Positions 1 through 8,594 of a DNA stretch of 47,321 bases are shown in pieces. The position numbers were made by a program, and so were the translations under genes. Location of the stretch: assembly GCA_002716765.1 (NCBI GenBank), contig PBBY01000016.1, positions 1 through 47,321 of the forward strand, in the 5' to 3' direction. The DNA comes from Candidatus Magasanikiibacteriota bacterium (GTDB taxonomy: Bacteria; Patescibacteriota; Patescibacteriia; Magasanikbacterales; UBA922). A model generated the notes under the pieces. It was not told where the DNA came from and ran no database searches. It worked only from the letters and a program-made list of their open reading frames with translations. Numbering within the stretch: position 1 is the first letter of the stretch; each line of letters begins with the position of its first letter.

Positions 1-47
1 CTTTGATTTCTGTACACAAACATGGTCGTATATCAAAGATGTCGACA
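1..47. repeat. 47-bp direct repeat, copy 1
   Basis: An exact 47-bp copy recurs at 96-142, with 48 unrelated bases between. The first 38 bases are bounded by a 7-bp inverted repeat, CTTTGAT at 1-7 and ATCAAAG at 32-38, and the unit ends with the palindrome GTCGAC at 41-46. The repeat starts exactly at base 1, so further copies may lie upstream. Confidence 0.9.
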
Positions 48-54
48 CATTTTT

Positions 55-83
55 TTGCCAAAATTAGTTAAACACTGTATAAT
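55..83 (+). promoter_or_regulatory. Promoter of the AAA+/vWA operon
   Basis: TTGCCA (55-60) and a perfect TATAAT (78-83) are separated by 17 bp. It sits wholly in the 48-bp gap between the two 47-bp repeats. The predicted start near base 90 leaves a leader of roughly 125 nt before the ATG at 214. Confidence 0.7.
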
Positions 84-95
84 AAAAGTAAGTCG

Positions 96-142
96 CTTTG
101 ATTTCTGTACACAAACATGGTCGTATATCAAAGATGTCGACA
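96..142. repeat. 47-bp direct repeat, copy 2
   Basis: Identical to 1-47. It lies just downstream of the -10 box at 78-83, so it would fall at the start of the 5' untranslated region of the first operon. A copy on each side of the promoter suggests an operator or repeated regulatory site. Part of a longer upstream array is also possible. Confidence 0.9.
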
Positions 143-213
143 TTATATTTTTATAAAAAGAGGGTGCGCTGATAAAGGATTAAGGTTTTCAATTAGAAAA
201 ATAATCAAAATTT

Positions 214-3066
214 ATGAGCAGTAGGCGTTTTGAACAATCAATGACACCAAAAGAAAGTGTTAATATAAACCTTAAAGATTATGGTGTTAGCGACCCGCAA
301 GAGTGGAGTGAGGCTACTTATAGTGAAATTCAAAATTATAGTGAAATTCAAAAATTTAATAAGTTACTTACTTACATTGAGGGTGGGGAAAAAGTATCAC
401 AAATAGAAAAAATCCAACAATTTCAAAAAATAGAAGACAGTATTGAACGCCTAGAACTTTTACGAACAATGTCATTTAGAGATGCAATTGAAAGTCTCCT
501 AAAACATTCTGAGTCTGGAGGCGCCTATAAATACTTATCAAGTCGGTTAGATTTTTATCAAAAACTATTCCAAGGTAAGGCCACAAAAAGATATACTGAG
601 GAAGAGTACGATTACGATACAGGAGAATATGTTAAGGTTGTTAAAGAAAAATTAATAGACGCAAGCGATGTAACACCAGAAACTATTAGGTTAGGTGTTC
701 TAAGAGATCTTATGTTTGCTTCAATGATTGGCACGCCCGAGCTTGCCATTTTTAAGATTGCAGAAAAAAGATTGAAACGAGGTGGGGTAAGTAGTGGGCA
801 TATGCCTCAAATAAGTGGTTATCATTCAGGTATTAATGAGCATAGCATCGGTCATGCGTATCCATTTCTAAAGGATCTTTATCAAAAAGCACGAAAAAAT
901 GTTGAGAGCGGATCAAAGGGGAAAGAAAATGATGAAGAAATGATTAGTGAAGAAACATTGGAGCATAGAGCTGTTATTCGGGCTGCTAACTGGCTAGAAG
1001 AAGCAATGGATTATAACGATCCATTCCGCACTCAATACTCACCTTATGCGTCAGATATAGAAGAAGCTGTAGCCTGGGCTCGGTTAGGTGATGAAAAAGT
1101 TAAAGCACAACTAAGGGGAATGAGGCAGAAAATACAAGAAACAAACCTGCACAATATTGGTAGGTTTATAGGTAAATCAGGTTTCAATAAATATGATCCC
1201 GAAAGAAGAAAATTATTTTGGCAAACAAAGAATTTTGAGCAACTAATTGCTGGAGATGAGAGAGTGTTTGAGCAGCCTCATTTGCAGGAATATGCGTATA
1301 AATTGCAGGATTTAGAGAAGGACTTGGAAGATAAGAAAATCACTCAAGAAGAATTTGATACTAAAAAGCAAGAATTGGATCAATGGTTTGAGGAGAACAA
1401 GATATCATTTTTAGAACAAGAAAATTCAAGAGAAATTAGTAAACAAGAGAAATGGAGAGCTAGTGAAACAGCTCGACTTCAGGCCAAATTAGTAAAACGG
1501 TTTGGTGAGATTGAAGCATTGGATTTGCCTGAAGAAGAAAAAGAATTGCAGCTAGCAAGTTTACAATCAGAATTTGATAGAGATGTGGCTGCTGTGACAC
1601 AAGATTATTCTGAGCAAGTTGCGTATTTTAAATCAAGAACAGCAGAACAATTATCAAGTGACTTAAAAGATCGACAAGCGTTAGTGGAAACAAGGTATGA
1701 GAAGAGAAAGAGCTTAGCTCAAAAAGCTCTTGATTTGCATTTTGCCACAAATCATATTTCAAGCGATGACGACTATCAAAGTAAACCATTAGCTGGAATT
1801 GTTGATTGGATAAATTTTGTGCCTTTCGGAACCCTAAAAAGATCTCACCGCCTAATGAGGGATGGAGCGAGTGAAGAGCGGTTGGTAGAATACGCCCTAA
1901 CTGAAATTATTTGTGGTGCGCGAGGTGTTTCAAAAGAAGATATGCAGTATGTTCATGGATTGGTCGAGAAAGTAAAAAGTGGAGACTGGGAGGCAAGGCA
2001 AAAATTAGAGTCTGTAATGAAAGTCGGTAATATACTTTCTCGGTTCAAATATGAGGTGTCTTTACAAGAAGTCGAGGAATTAGCAGAAAAGAGATTTTAT
2101 GGTATGACTGATGCCTTGCGTGAGTACACATTGGATGAGGTTAAGGCTTTTATGGCTAAGGATCTTGATTTGAAATCAGTAGTGAAAGTTAAAAAAACAG
2201 GTGAGAAATTTGGGCACACGTTAGATACTGACACCGTTGCTGAAATGGCAGCGCATAATATAGAAGGTCTTGAAGATTCATTTAGGTCTTTTGACTTAGA
2301 AGGTACTCGGACATTGTTAAAAGAAGATGTTAATTTAACAGTTGCTGTTGCGGTTTTGAATAATACTACCCAGTTTGGTTATGAGCTCTCAATTACTCAA
2401 ATAGCTAAAATAGCAAAAAATGTACAAGATATTGAAGATTTCAAAAGTGCATTACGCAGTTTGCCTCTTGAAGAAGTTGAACGGTTGTTTACTGCTGGAG
2501 TGCCATTTTCAGAGTTTAATAAAGTGCAGGCTTCTTTATCTAAAAAGCGATATGCCTCAGATTTTGATTCAACCCTCACTTTATCTGAAAAGCTTTCCAG
2601 AAATCACGAATATGACACTTTAGAAAGAGCTTTTAAGGTGTTTTCTCTGAAAGAAGTTAAAGAGATTCTTGCTCAAAGAGCTTCATTGTCTGGTGTGTTA
2701 GAAGTTAGTGAGGTACTAAAAGGAAAGAATATTGATACTAATTTGCAAGAGATTATTAGATTTGAAAAACATGCTGGTCATGGTTGGGGTAAAGGAAGAA
2801 ATGTTAGTAGTTCTATTGATAAATTTGGCATTGATAATGTAAACAATATGATAAGTCAAGGAGTTCAACTACCCAATGCTCTAAATGTTAAAAGACAAAT
2901 AGAGAGACAAGAGTTAAATCAATTTGACAATATCGATATCATAATCGCCATAGCAAAGCACGGCGGTGATGTAGAAGTAGCCTTAAAGACTCTTGAAGCA
3001 GGATTCAGTATCGAAGAAATTACCAGATTCCCATATTTAATTTCACCATTAGTTTCCAAACAATAA
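214..3066 (+). CDS. Large cytoplasmic helical-repeat protein, first gene of AAA+/vWA operon
   Basis: I do not recognise the family (950 aa). There is no signal peptide or membrane segment. Residues about 355-515 are a Glu/Lys/Gln-rich predicted coiled coil. From about residue 630 to the end I see five or six degenerate units of roughly 57 residues, starting near 631, 686, 743, 803, 866 and 922. Each unit has a pattern like LREYTLDEVK followed by a second helix, suggesting an alpha-solenoid. The last 20 residues (R938-F-P-Y-L942 and flanks) match the end of the fifth gene's protein. The start ATG at 214 has no nearby Shine-Dalgarno sequence; AAGG at 176-179 and 182-185 is too far upstream. An 18-bp tandem duplication (319-354) gives YSEIQN-YSEIQK near the N-terminus. 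By context it is a partner or substrate-recognition subunit of the ATPase/vWA pair; that is inference. Confidence 0.85.
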   Translation: MSSRRFEQSMTPKESVNINLKDYGVSDPQEWSEATYSEIQNYSEIQKFNKLLTYIEGGEKVSQIEKIQQFQKIEDSIERLELLRTMSFRDAIESLLKHSESGGAYKYLSSRLDFYQKLFQGKATKRYTEEEYDYDTGEYVKVVKEKLIDASDVTPETIRLGVLRDLMFASMIGTPELAIFKIAEKRLKRGGVSSGHMPQISGYHSGINEHSIGHAYPFLKDLYQKARKNVESGSKGKENDEEMISEETLEHRAVIRAANWLEEAMDYNDPFRTQYSPYASDIEEAVAWARLGDEKVKAQLRGMRQKIQETNLHNIGRFIGKSGFNKYDPERRKLFWQTKNFEQLIAGDERVFEQPHLQEYAYKLQDLEKDLEDKKITQEEFDTKKQELDQWFEENKISFLEQENSREISKQEKWRASETARLQAKLVKRFGEIEALDLPEEEKELQLASLQSEFDRDVAAVTQDYSEQVAYFKSRTAEQLSSDLKDRQALVETRYEKRKSLAQKALDLHFATNHISSDDDYQSKPLAGIVDWINFVPFGTLKRSHRLMRDGASEERLVEYALTEIICGARGVSKEDMQYVHGLVEKVKSGDWEARQKLESVMKVGNILSRFKYEVSLQEVEELAEKRFYGMTDALREYTLDEVKAFMAKDLDLKSVVKVKKTGEKFGHTLDTDTVAEMAAHNIEGLEDSFRSFDLEGTRTLLKEDVNLTVAVAVLNNTTQFGYELSITQIAKIAKNVQDIEDFKSALRSLPLEEVERLFTAGVPFSEFNKVQASLSKKRYASDFDSTLTLSEKLSRNHEYDTLERAFKVFSLKEVKEILAQRASLSGVLEVSEVLKGKNIDTNLQEIIRFEKHAGHGWGKGRNVSSSIDKFGIDNVNNMISQGVQLPNALNVKRQIERQELNQFDNIDIIIAIAKHGGDVEVALKTLEAGFSIEEITRFPYLISPLVSKQ

Positions 3067-3088
3067 AAATTTTACTAACTAGAAATAT

Positions 3089-3445
3089 ATGCCTAAAAAA
3101 TTGCAAACTTTCCCTAGTGCATCTTTGCCTCTTGATGCAATCGTGGAAATCACAGTACCAAAGCCGTTAGGGGTGATAGCTGGAGTTTTTATACAAGAAA
3201 GAGCTCGTAAACTAGACCTTTATAATGAGAAAATCGAATGCTTTGCTGAGGGACAAGATAAAGATGGAAAGAAAATAGCTGTTAATACTATTGGAAGATG
3301 GTTATTTGGGGTGCCTGGTTATGGAGGACACATTCGAGTGGTTGGGGTTGAAGATAAAGTGTTGCTATATTATCCAAAAAAATCATTAAAAGTTGTTCAC
3401 GAGCTTGTTAATTCAATAAAAGACAGCGTTGAAGCTGCCAAGTAA
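3089..3445 (+). CDS. Small protein of unknown function in AAA+/vWA operon
   Basis: A 118-aa soluble protein of unrecognised family. It starts 22 bp after gene 1 and ends 9 bp before the ATPase gene, so it is almost certainly co-transcribed. A mixed alpha/beta fold looks likely: the middle holds a Gly-rich stretch (VPGYGG) followed by alternating hydrophobic strands, and the C-terminus is a predicted helix. There are no Cys residues suggesting a metal site beyond a single Cys, no signal peptide and no membrane segment. Being encoded directly upstream of the ATPase it could be an adaptor, but nothing in the sequence proves that. Confidence 0.75.
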   Translation: MPKKLQTFPSASLPLDAIVEITVPKPLGVIAGVFIQERARKLDLYNEKIECFAEGQDKDGKKIAVNTIGRWLFGVPGYGGHIRVVGVEDKVLLYYPKKSLKVVHELVNSIKDSVEAAK

Positions 3446-3454
3446 TTTAAATAT

Positions 3455-5404
3455 ATGAGAGAAAAATTTACACCAGCACCCCAAGAAGCAGCCTCAGCAT
3501 CAACACGAGAGGTATCAATTACACAAGCAGACATTCAAGAAAAGCGTGAACGAGTAACCCAAACACTTGAAAAAGCAAGGTTATTGCCAGCTGATTGGCA
3601 AAGTGGAGGTGGAAAGAGTCGAGATGAAATGATTGCGGCTTTAGAACAGTCATTGGAAGAGTTGGATAGCATGGAAGCGTCAGTTCAACAAGCAACAGAA
3701 GAGGCAGCTGCTCCAAAAGAAAGGCGAGTTAAAGCGAAGCGAAAACCGCTTCGATCACCGCAGGCTATTGAAGAAGCTGGGCGGGCTTTTCAAGCTGATG
3801 AAGGGAACTACATAACTGTGGGAGAAATTCATATTCCTGTGTGTGAAATGTCTCCAGATGAATCTCAGTGGGAGGCTGTTCCAGGTAAGACATATGTTTC
3901 AGGTGGTAAAAAGTTTTCTGAAGTTAGATTTGTAAAAGACACCTATGGTTTAACATATACAGCAAAACCTGGTGAACTGATGACTTTTTCAGAAAAACAT
4001 CGTGGAAAAAGATTAGAAGCAGTGGATACTGTTTTAGAAGGTAGACAAGAGTTAAAAGCCTTCAAAGAAGCTGTTCGTAGATTAGGAGAACTTACCAGAG
4101 ATTATGAGGAATTAAATCCTGATGATCTTGATTATGATAAAAAAGCAAGTCAATTATCGGCTCAAATAGAAGGAGTGGTTGATCCTGATAAGTTGACGGA
4201 AATGTTAGGGCTAGAAGAGATGAAAATTGATGATCCTGAAGATTTCGCAGAAAGATGTGCAGAAATACTTCGCACTCAACAGTTTTTGCGAGAGCTAGAC
4301 GGCAACATGAATGAATTTATCCCATCACATGATCCTCATTTCAAACTAACTCCTTATTTTGAAAGGAAGTTTGCCTGGTTTGCAACTTTAGTTAATCGAC
4401 AGCTTGGACTTGGAAACAATGCTTACTTAGAAGAATTGGTTAAGAACAAGCAGGCTCCTGAATGGGAAAGACTTGCTGGAAAAGGAATGACAGTGATGGT
4501 TGGTCCTCGCGGTACTGGAAAAAACAAAGTTACGGATTTTTATTGTAGTGAAACTAACCGACCTTTGTTTCGCTATGCTTGTTCACCAGATAAGGAAGAA
4601 AGAGACCTTACTTATGATGTTGAATTATCTGATGGTGAAGTTGTAAGAATACCAACAAGAATTTTAACAGCTATTACAACACCTAATGCTGTATTGGAAT
4701 TAGATGAGTTAAACTTGCTTCGTCCAAATGTCGCAAAGTTTTTCAACTCACTATTTGATGGTGATCGAACAGTGTACTTAAATGACCAACAGATCAAAGC
4801 AGCTCCTGGAGTTGTCTTTATTGGTCTTATGAATCCGGCTGAATATGATGGGGTTGAAGATTTGCCGGAAACAATTGATGACCGTTCAAATATCATGACT
4901 ATGGGGTATCCTCCATTCAGAGAAACCGACCCAACTACAACTCGTGAGAGATTTACGCACGATGAGGCTCTTATTCTTAAAGAACATATTCATCCGCTTA
5001 GTAATCTTTCTGACGAAGAATTTAGAAAGGTATGGGATTATGTTATTAATGGTACGGCGGCACAAGTTTCTTTAGATCCTGAGACTGTAAAAGTGATTAA
5101 GGATTTAAAGAATTTGGTTGCTATTTGTGACAGAACTCGTCAAGTTGTTGGAGCGTATAAAACACGAACCGGAGACACAAGAATGGAAAGAGATATTTCT
5201 TTGCGTGGATCAATTGAAGCAGCCAGGTTTTATTCGGAAAATCATTTGTGGAAAGAAGATTTATCAAAGATGCCGGATTGGAAAGCTGGGTGGAATGCAG
5301 CTCAGTATGCTGTTGCTATGACTTATCTACCTCATACAGATACTTATCGTCGTGGTAAAACAGATCGTGATGCCATGATGCTTATTTTGGCTGAAGGAAT
5401 TTAA
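3455..5404 (+). CDS. MoxR/CobS-like AAA+ ATPase
   Basis: This 649-aa protein has an AAA+ domain from about residue 335 to 600. Walker A is G350-PRGTG-K356, Walker B is LELDE (D417, E418), a sensor-1-like Asn is N460 (LMNP), and a likely arginine finger is R477. Its DDRSNI segment and its order next to a vWA gene fit the MoxR/CobS/NorQ branch. The residue after the Walker A lysine is Asn rather than the usual Thr/Ser, so magnesium coordination may be altered. The N-terminal 330 residues are not part of the ATPase: residues 1-120 are charged and probably disordered or coiled, then comes an unrecognised domain. It lies 9 bp from both neighbours. Known family members remodel or insert metals into partner proteins together with a vWA protein; the substrate here is unknown. 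Confidence 0.88.
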   Translation: MREKFTPAPQEAASASTREVSITQADIQEKRERVTQTLEKARLLPADWQSGGGKSRDEMIAALEQSLEELDSMEASVQQATEEAAAPKERRVKAKRKPLRSPQAIEEAGRAFQADEGNYITVGEIHIPVCEMSPDESQWEAVPGKTYVSGGKKFSEVRFVKDTYGLTYTAKPGELMTFSEKHRGKRLEAVDTVLEGRQELKAFKEAVRRLGELTRDYEELNPDDLDYDKKASQLSAQIEGVVDPDKLTEMLGLEEMKIDDPEDFAERCAEILRTQQFLRELDGNMNEFIPSHDPHFKLTPYFERKFAWFATLVNRQLGLGNNAYLEELVKNKQAPEWERLAGKGMTVMVGPRGTGKNKVTDFYCSETNRPLFRYACSPDKEERDLTYDVELSDGEVVRIPTRILTAITTPNAVLELDELNLLRPNVAKFFNSLFDGDRTVYLNDQQIKAAPGVVFIGLMNPAEYDGVEDLPETIDDRSNIMTMGYPPFRETDPTTTRERFTHDEALILKEHIHPLSNLSDEEFRKVWDYVINGTAAQVSLDPETVKVIKDLKNLVAICDRTRQVVGAYKTRTGDTRMERDISLRGSIEAARFYSENHLWKEDLSKMPDWKAGWNAAQYAVAMTYLPHTDTYRRGKTDRDAMMLILAEGI

Positions 5405-5413
5405 TTTAGTTTT

Positions 5414-8400
5414 ATGCCAGGGGAACCAAAAGGGTCACAATTTATAAAAGAAACTACGACACCTTCAGTAGAGGTTTCTCAAGTTGAAAGGACTTTGAAT
5501 GAATTAGTCCCTATTTTAGCGCATGGTTTGGTGAGAAGGATTGAACAAAAAGGTTTTGCTGGAAAAATCAGAGTTAGCTCTATGGCTGGTGAAGATTGGG
5601 GGGGTGCTAAAAGCAAGGATAATACAACTGATATTCCTAACGTGATTATTTATCCAAAACGTGTTTTGTCTGGTGATAAACGAGTAGTTAATGCACAGCT
5701 TAGACATGAAATAGGTAATCTTAATTATCCGATTGATTCTGAGCTTAATACTCTTCGCGGCTGGTGTGCACAGCAGGGAATTGCTCCTGAATTATTAACT
5801 TCTTTAGTTGAGGCAACTCAAGAAGCATCGGTGAATTATTTAGAAATGCGTAATTCACATAGTGATGAACCAGAAGAAAACTTTCGGGCATTGTATGAAC
5901 AGGAGATAAATACACAACAAATTGCAGCTAGTATAGGCAGTTCATCACCATACAAACAAGCAGTTGATATTACATTGCTCTATTCTTTAGCTCATGTTGG
6001 TTTAATTCCACAGGCGCAGGTAGATCAGGCATTGGGTTCTGCTCATCCTAAAGTGAGGGAATTATTTGATAAGCAAATTCAATCAGTATTAGGTCAAATA
6101 GTTAAGATGTCGGTTGCTAATAAAAAAATGCAATTGATAAGAGAATATGTTTGGCCAAAGTTTTCTGGTTTAGTTGCTCTATCACCTGTTAGCCCGCAAG
6201 AATTAGCTAAAAGACAACAAGTTGCTGAGCCAGCAGCTCTTTCACCTGCTCAAAAACAACTTCAGGAAATGCGGCAAGAAATAGCTAGAATGAAGCAAGA
6301 AATGGCAAAGTCTGGAAAAGAACAGCCGCCCAAACCTTCCAATCCAGAACAAAAGTCTAAAATGTCAGAAAAACCCAGTCAAAAAGAAATGACTCCTGGG
6401 GGTAAGCGTGAGCAAGACGAAGTAAAAAAGGCGTTGGAGGATAGCTTAGCTGAAAGGCTGCAAGATTTAAAAGAGCAGATGGAACAGTTGCAAAAAGGTG
6501 CGGAAGAACAAAAGCCAAAGCCACAATCATTGCAAGAGATGGCAGAGCAAGCTAAAGAGATGCAAGCTCAAGCCCAGGAAGCAACTGAACAGGCAGAAAA
6601 AGAAGAGCTGGAAAAATTGCAGGAGTTAATGGAAGAGTTAAAAGACTTGCAAGACGTGGCTGAACAATTATCCGAAGAGGCTCCAGAAGAGGTTGAGGTT
6701 GAAGACGAAGAGCCGATGACATATAAAATTAGTGAATATGGAATTGTTGAGTCAGAATTAAACCCAGAACAAGCAGCATTGCTGGAAAATATACGGACAT
6801 TTACCAAAGAAACTTCAAAAGTATATCGCAAGGTAATGCGATTGCTATTTGCTGCTTATCAAAAAAGAAATTCAAAATTTACCCCCAAACTTATAAGTAG
6901 TCTTAAAGAAAAAGGTCATGATTTGCCACAATTTTCAATTTATAGTCCCGAAGCCGGTGGAGAATTTTTAAGTGCTGAGGAAGAAATGGGAGTCACTGGC
7001 GTGGATGAAAACAATTTTTTACTTAATTTTAATTTACCTAAACCATTTGGTAAGTTTTGGTATAAAGGCGGTGAAGGAAGCCGTGCACAACCTGTTAAAG
7101 AAGGAGAAATTGCTTGGGGTGAATTTTATCGGCGTAGCATGCCGGTTATTTGGAGTGCAGTTGATAGAGCCGTTGGAGCTGGGCTGTATTTGGATCGAAT
7201 AAATGCGTTTGGGCAACATGACTACAAAAAATATTATTATCTTTGGGAGGCAATGAAACTTCAAATGCCTGAATTTGAGGGTGAAGATAGTGAGCAAGAA
7301 GGAGAACAAGCCGAAGGTGAAGAATCAGAAGAAGGACGAGCTGATGACTCTGGTGGCGCTCAAGAAGGTTCCGGTGAGCAAGGTGAAGGTGCGACAGAGG
7401 GCGGTGAGGGCGCAGGAGAAGGCGGAGAGCCTGGCGCTGGTGATGCAGGAGAGGGTGAGCCTGGCCAAGGACATCCTGGCGGCGAAGCTGGTGAAGCACA
7501 ACCTCATGATCAATTTCAAGAAGGGGGGCAATCACAGGATCGTGATGTAGAGAGTTTATTTGGTAAACCTGCTGATGAGTTGTTGCGTCAACTTCGTGAA
7601 TCTCAGGACGCTTTAAGTAGTAAATTTGCTACTCAGGATGAAAGTGGAAATGTTGTCGAAAGGGATCTTTCAGAACAAATGGGAGATGCTTTAAGGCATC
7701 AAATGGCTGAAACAGATCAAGTGCAAGCTAGACAATTAGATCAATTAGAAGACATAAAGAGGCAACAAGAGAAAAAGCTGGAGTCAATGTATAGAGAAAT
7801 GTCAGGACTTGATGGAGAAGCTTTGCGTGTCTATGTCGAATACATGGAGGATAAAAAAGATTTCACCCGTGACTTAACAGACTTTTTCATAGAGAAGTTC
7901 AAATTAGATAAGGATTATGTTTATGAACGGGATCAAAGAAGAGGTGCTAAGCTTCAGAGAGGATACACCAGAAAAATCCTTGGAACTAAAGGGGGTAAAC
8001 CGGTAATTGATCCAAGATCATTTGAAAGGAAAAGACCACCAGAAAAGCCACAGTTTGCCTGGACTTTGATTATTGATAATTCTGCTTCTTGTGGTGGAGA
8101 TATAATTGAAGAAGAAAAGAAGTTAGCTGTAGCATTGGTCGAAGTTGCAAAAAAATTAGATATTCCGCTTGAAATAGTAACTTTTGGCGGCCCCCAACAG
8201 TATACTTTCCTAAAAGGTTTTGAACAGGATGTTGCTGGAGAGGATTTGCAGAAAATGGTTTTTCTTAATGCAAACCAAGGTACTCCGGACGTTGTAACTT
8301 TAGATGCAGCTTGTGCGAGTATGGAAAGGTTTACTGATAAATTTCAAAGATCATACAATTTTGTTTATTTCATGACTGATGGACAGTCAGGATCAGGATC

Positions 8401-8584
8401 AATTCAAGAGGTATTGAAAAAATATAAACGGGATATGGTGGTTACTGGAATTGGATTAGCTGGAGCTGCTAGCTCTATCGGTGAAACCTGGGGTAGAAAT
8501 GCGGTGTCTGTTCCTGATGTATCAAAATTGTCAGATTTTTTTATTAGAAAAATTGAAGATCAGATAGATCAGACATTTGACTAA
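5414..8584 (+). CDS. CobT-like von Willebrand A domain protein with coiled-coil and acidic linker
   Basis: This 1056-aa protein is the partner of the upstream ATPase. Domain order: an N-terminal region with HEIGN at 98-102, resembling a zincin HExxH that lost its second His; a Gln/Glu/Lys coiled coil at about 277-435; a conserved-looking middle domain; a Gly/Glu/Asp-rich low-complexity linker at about 620-695; and a C-terminal vWA domain from about 880. The metal-ion-dependent adhesion site is complete: D888-x-S890-x-S892, T957 and D989. This order (metallopeptidase-like head, acidic linker, C-terminal vWA) recalls CobT and NorD/CbbO proteins that bind a MoxR-type ATPase. I infer that the vWA binds a target carboxylate through a divalent metal while the ATPase does the work. 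There is no export signal. Confidence 0.88.
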   Translation: MPGEPKGSQFIKETTTPSVEVSQVERTLNELVPILAHGLVRRIEQKGFAGKIRVSSMAGEDWGGAKSKDNTTDIPNVIIYPKRVLSGDKRVVNAQLRHEIGNLNYPIDSELNTLRGWCAQQGIAPELLTSLVEATQEASVNYLEMRNSHSDEPEENFRALYEQEINTQQIAASIGSSSPYKQAVDITLLYSLAHVGLIPQAQVDQALGSAHPKVRELFDKQIQSVLGQIVKMSVANKKMQLIREYVWPKFSGLVALSPVSPQELAKRQQVAEPAALSPAQKQLQEMRQEIARMKQEMAKSGKEQPPKPSNPEQKSKMSEKPSQKEMTPGGKREQDEVKKALEDSLAERLQDLKEQMEQLQKGAEEQKPKPQSLQEMAEQAKEMQAQAQEATEQAEKEELEKLQELMEELKDLQDVAEQLSEEAPEEVEVEDEEPMTYKISEYGIVESELNPEQAALLENIRTFTKETSKVYRKVMRLLFAAYQKRNSKFTPKLISSLKEKGHDLPQFSIYSPEAGGEFLSAEEEMGVTGVDENNFLLNFNLPKPFGKFWYKGGEGSRAQPVKEGEIAWGEFYRRSMPVIWSAVDRAVGAGLYLDRINAFGQHDYKKYYYLWEAMKLQMPEFEGEDSEQEGEQAEGEESEEGRADDSGGAQEGSGEQGEGATEGGEGAGEGGEPGAGDAGEGEPGQGHPGGEAGEAQPHDQFQEGGQSQDRDVESLFGKPADELLRQLRESQDALSSKFATQDESGNVVERDLSEQMGDALRHQMAETDQVQARQLDQLEDIKRQQEKKLESMYREMSGLDGEALRVYVEYMEDKKDFTRDLTDFFIEKFKLDKDYVYERDQRRGAKLQRGYTRKILGTKGGKPVIDPRSFERKRPPEKPQFAWTLIIDNSASCGGDIIEEEKKLAVALVEVAKKLDIPLEIVTFGGPQQYTFLKGFEQDVAGEDLQKMVFLNANQGTPDVVTLDAACASMERFTDKFQRSYNFVYFMTDGQSGSGSIQEVLKKYKRDMVVTGIGLAGAASSIGETWGRNAVSVPDVSKLSDFFIRKIEDQIDQTFD

Positions 8585-8594
8585 AATAAAAATT

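Noticed and set aside
1-142. CRISPR array end
   Set aside because: Only two repeat copies are visible, no cas gene follows, the repeat (47 bp) is long for most types, and the single spacer holds a full promoter. Left open only as a possibility if upstream sequence shows more copies.
7146-7535. Antisense reading frames opposite the acidic linker of the vWA gene
   Set aside because: Long open frames opposite Gly/Glu-rich coding sequence arise from composition; the His/Leu-rich products are artefacts and no start signals exist.
8577-8594. TTG start for the fifth operon gene
   Set aside because: It would overlap the vWA stop; ATG 8595 restores the 9-10 bp spacing typical of this operon.
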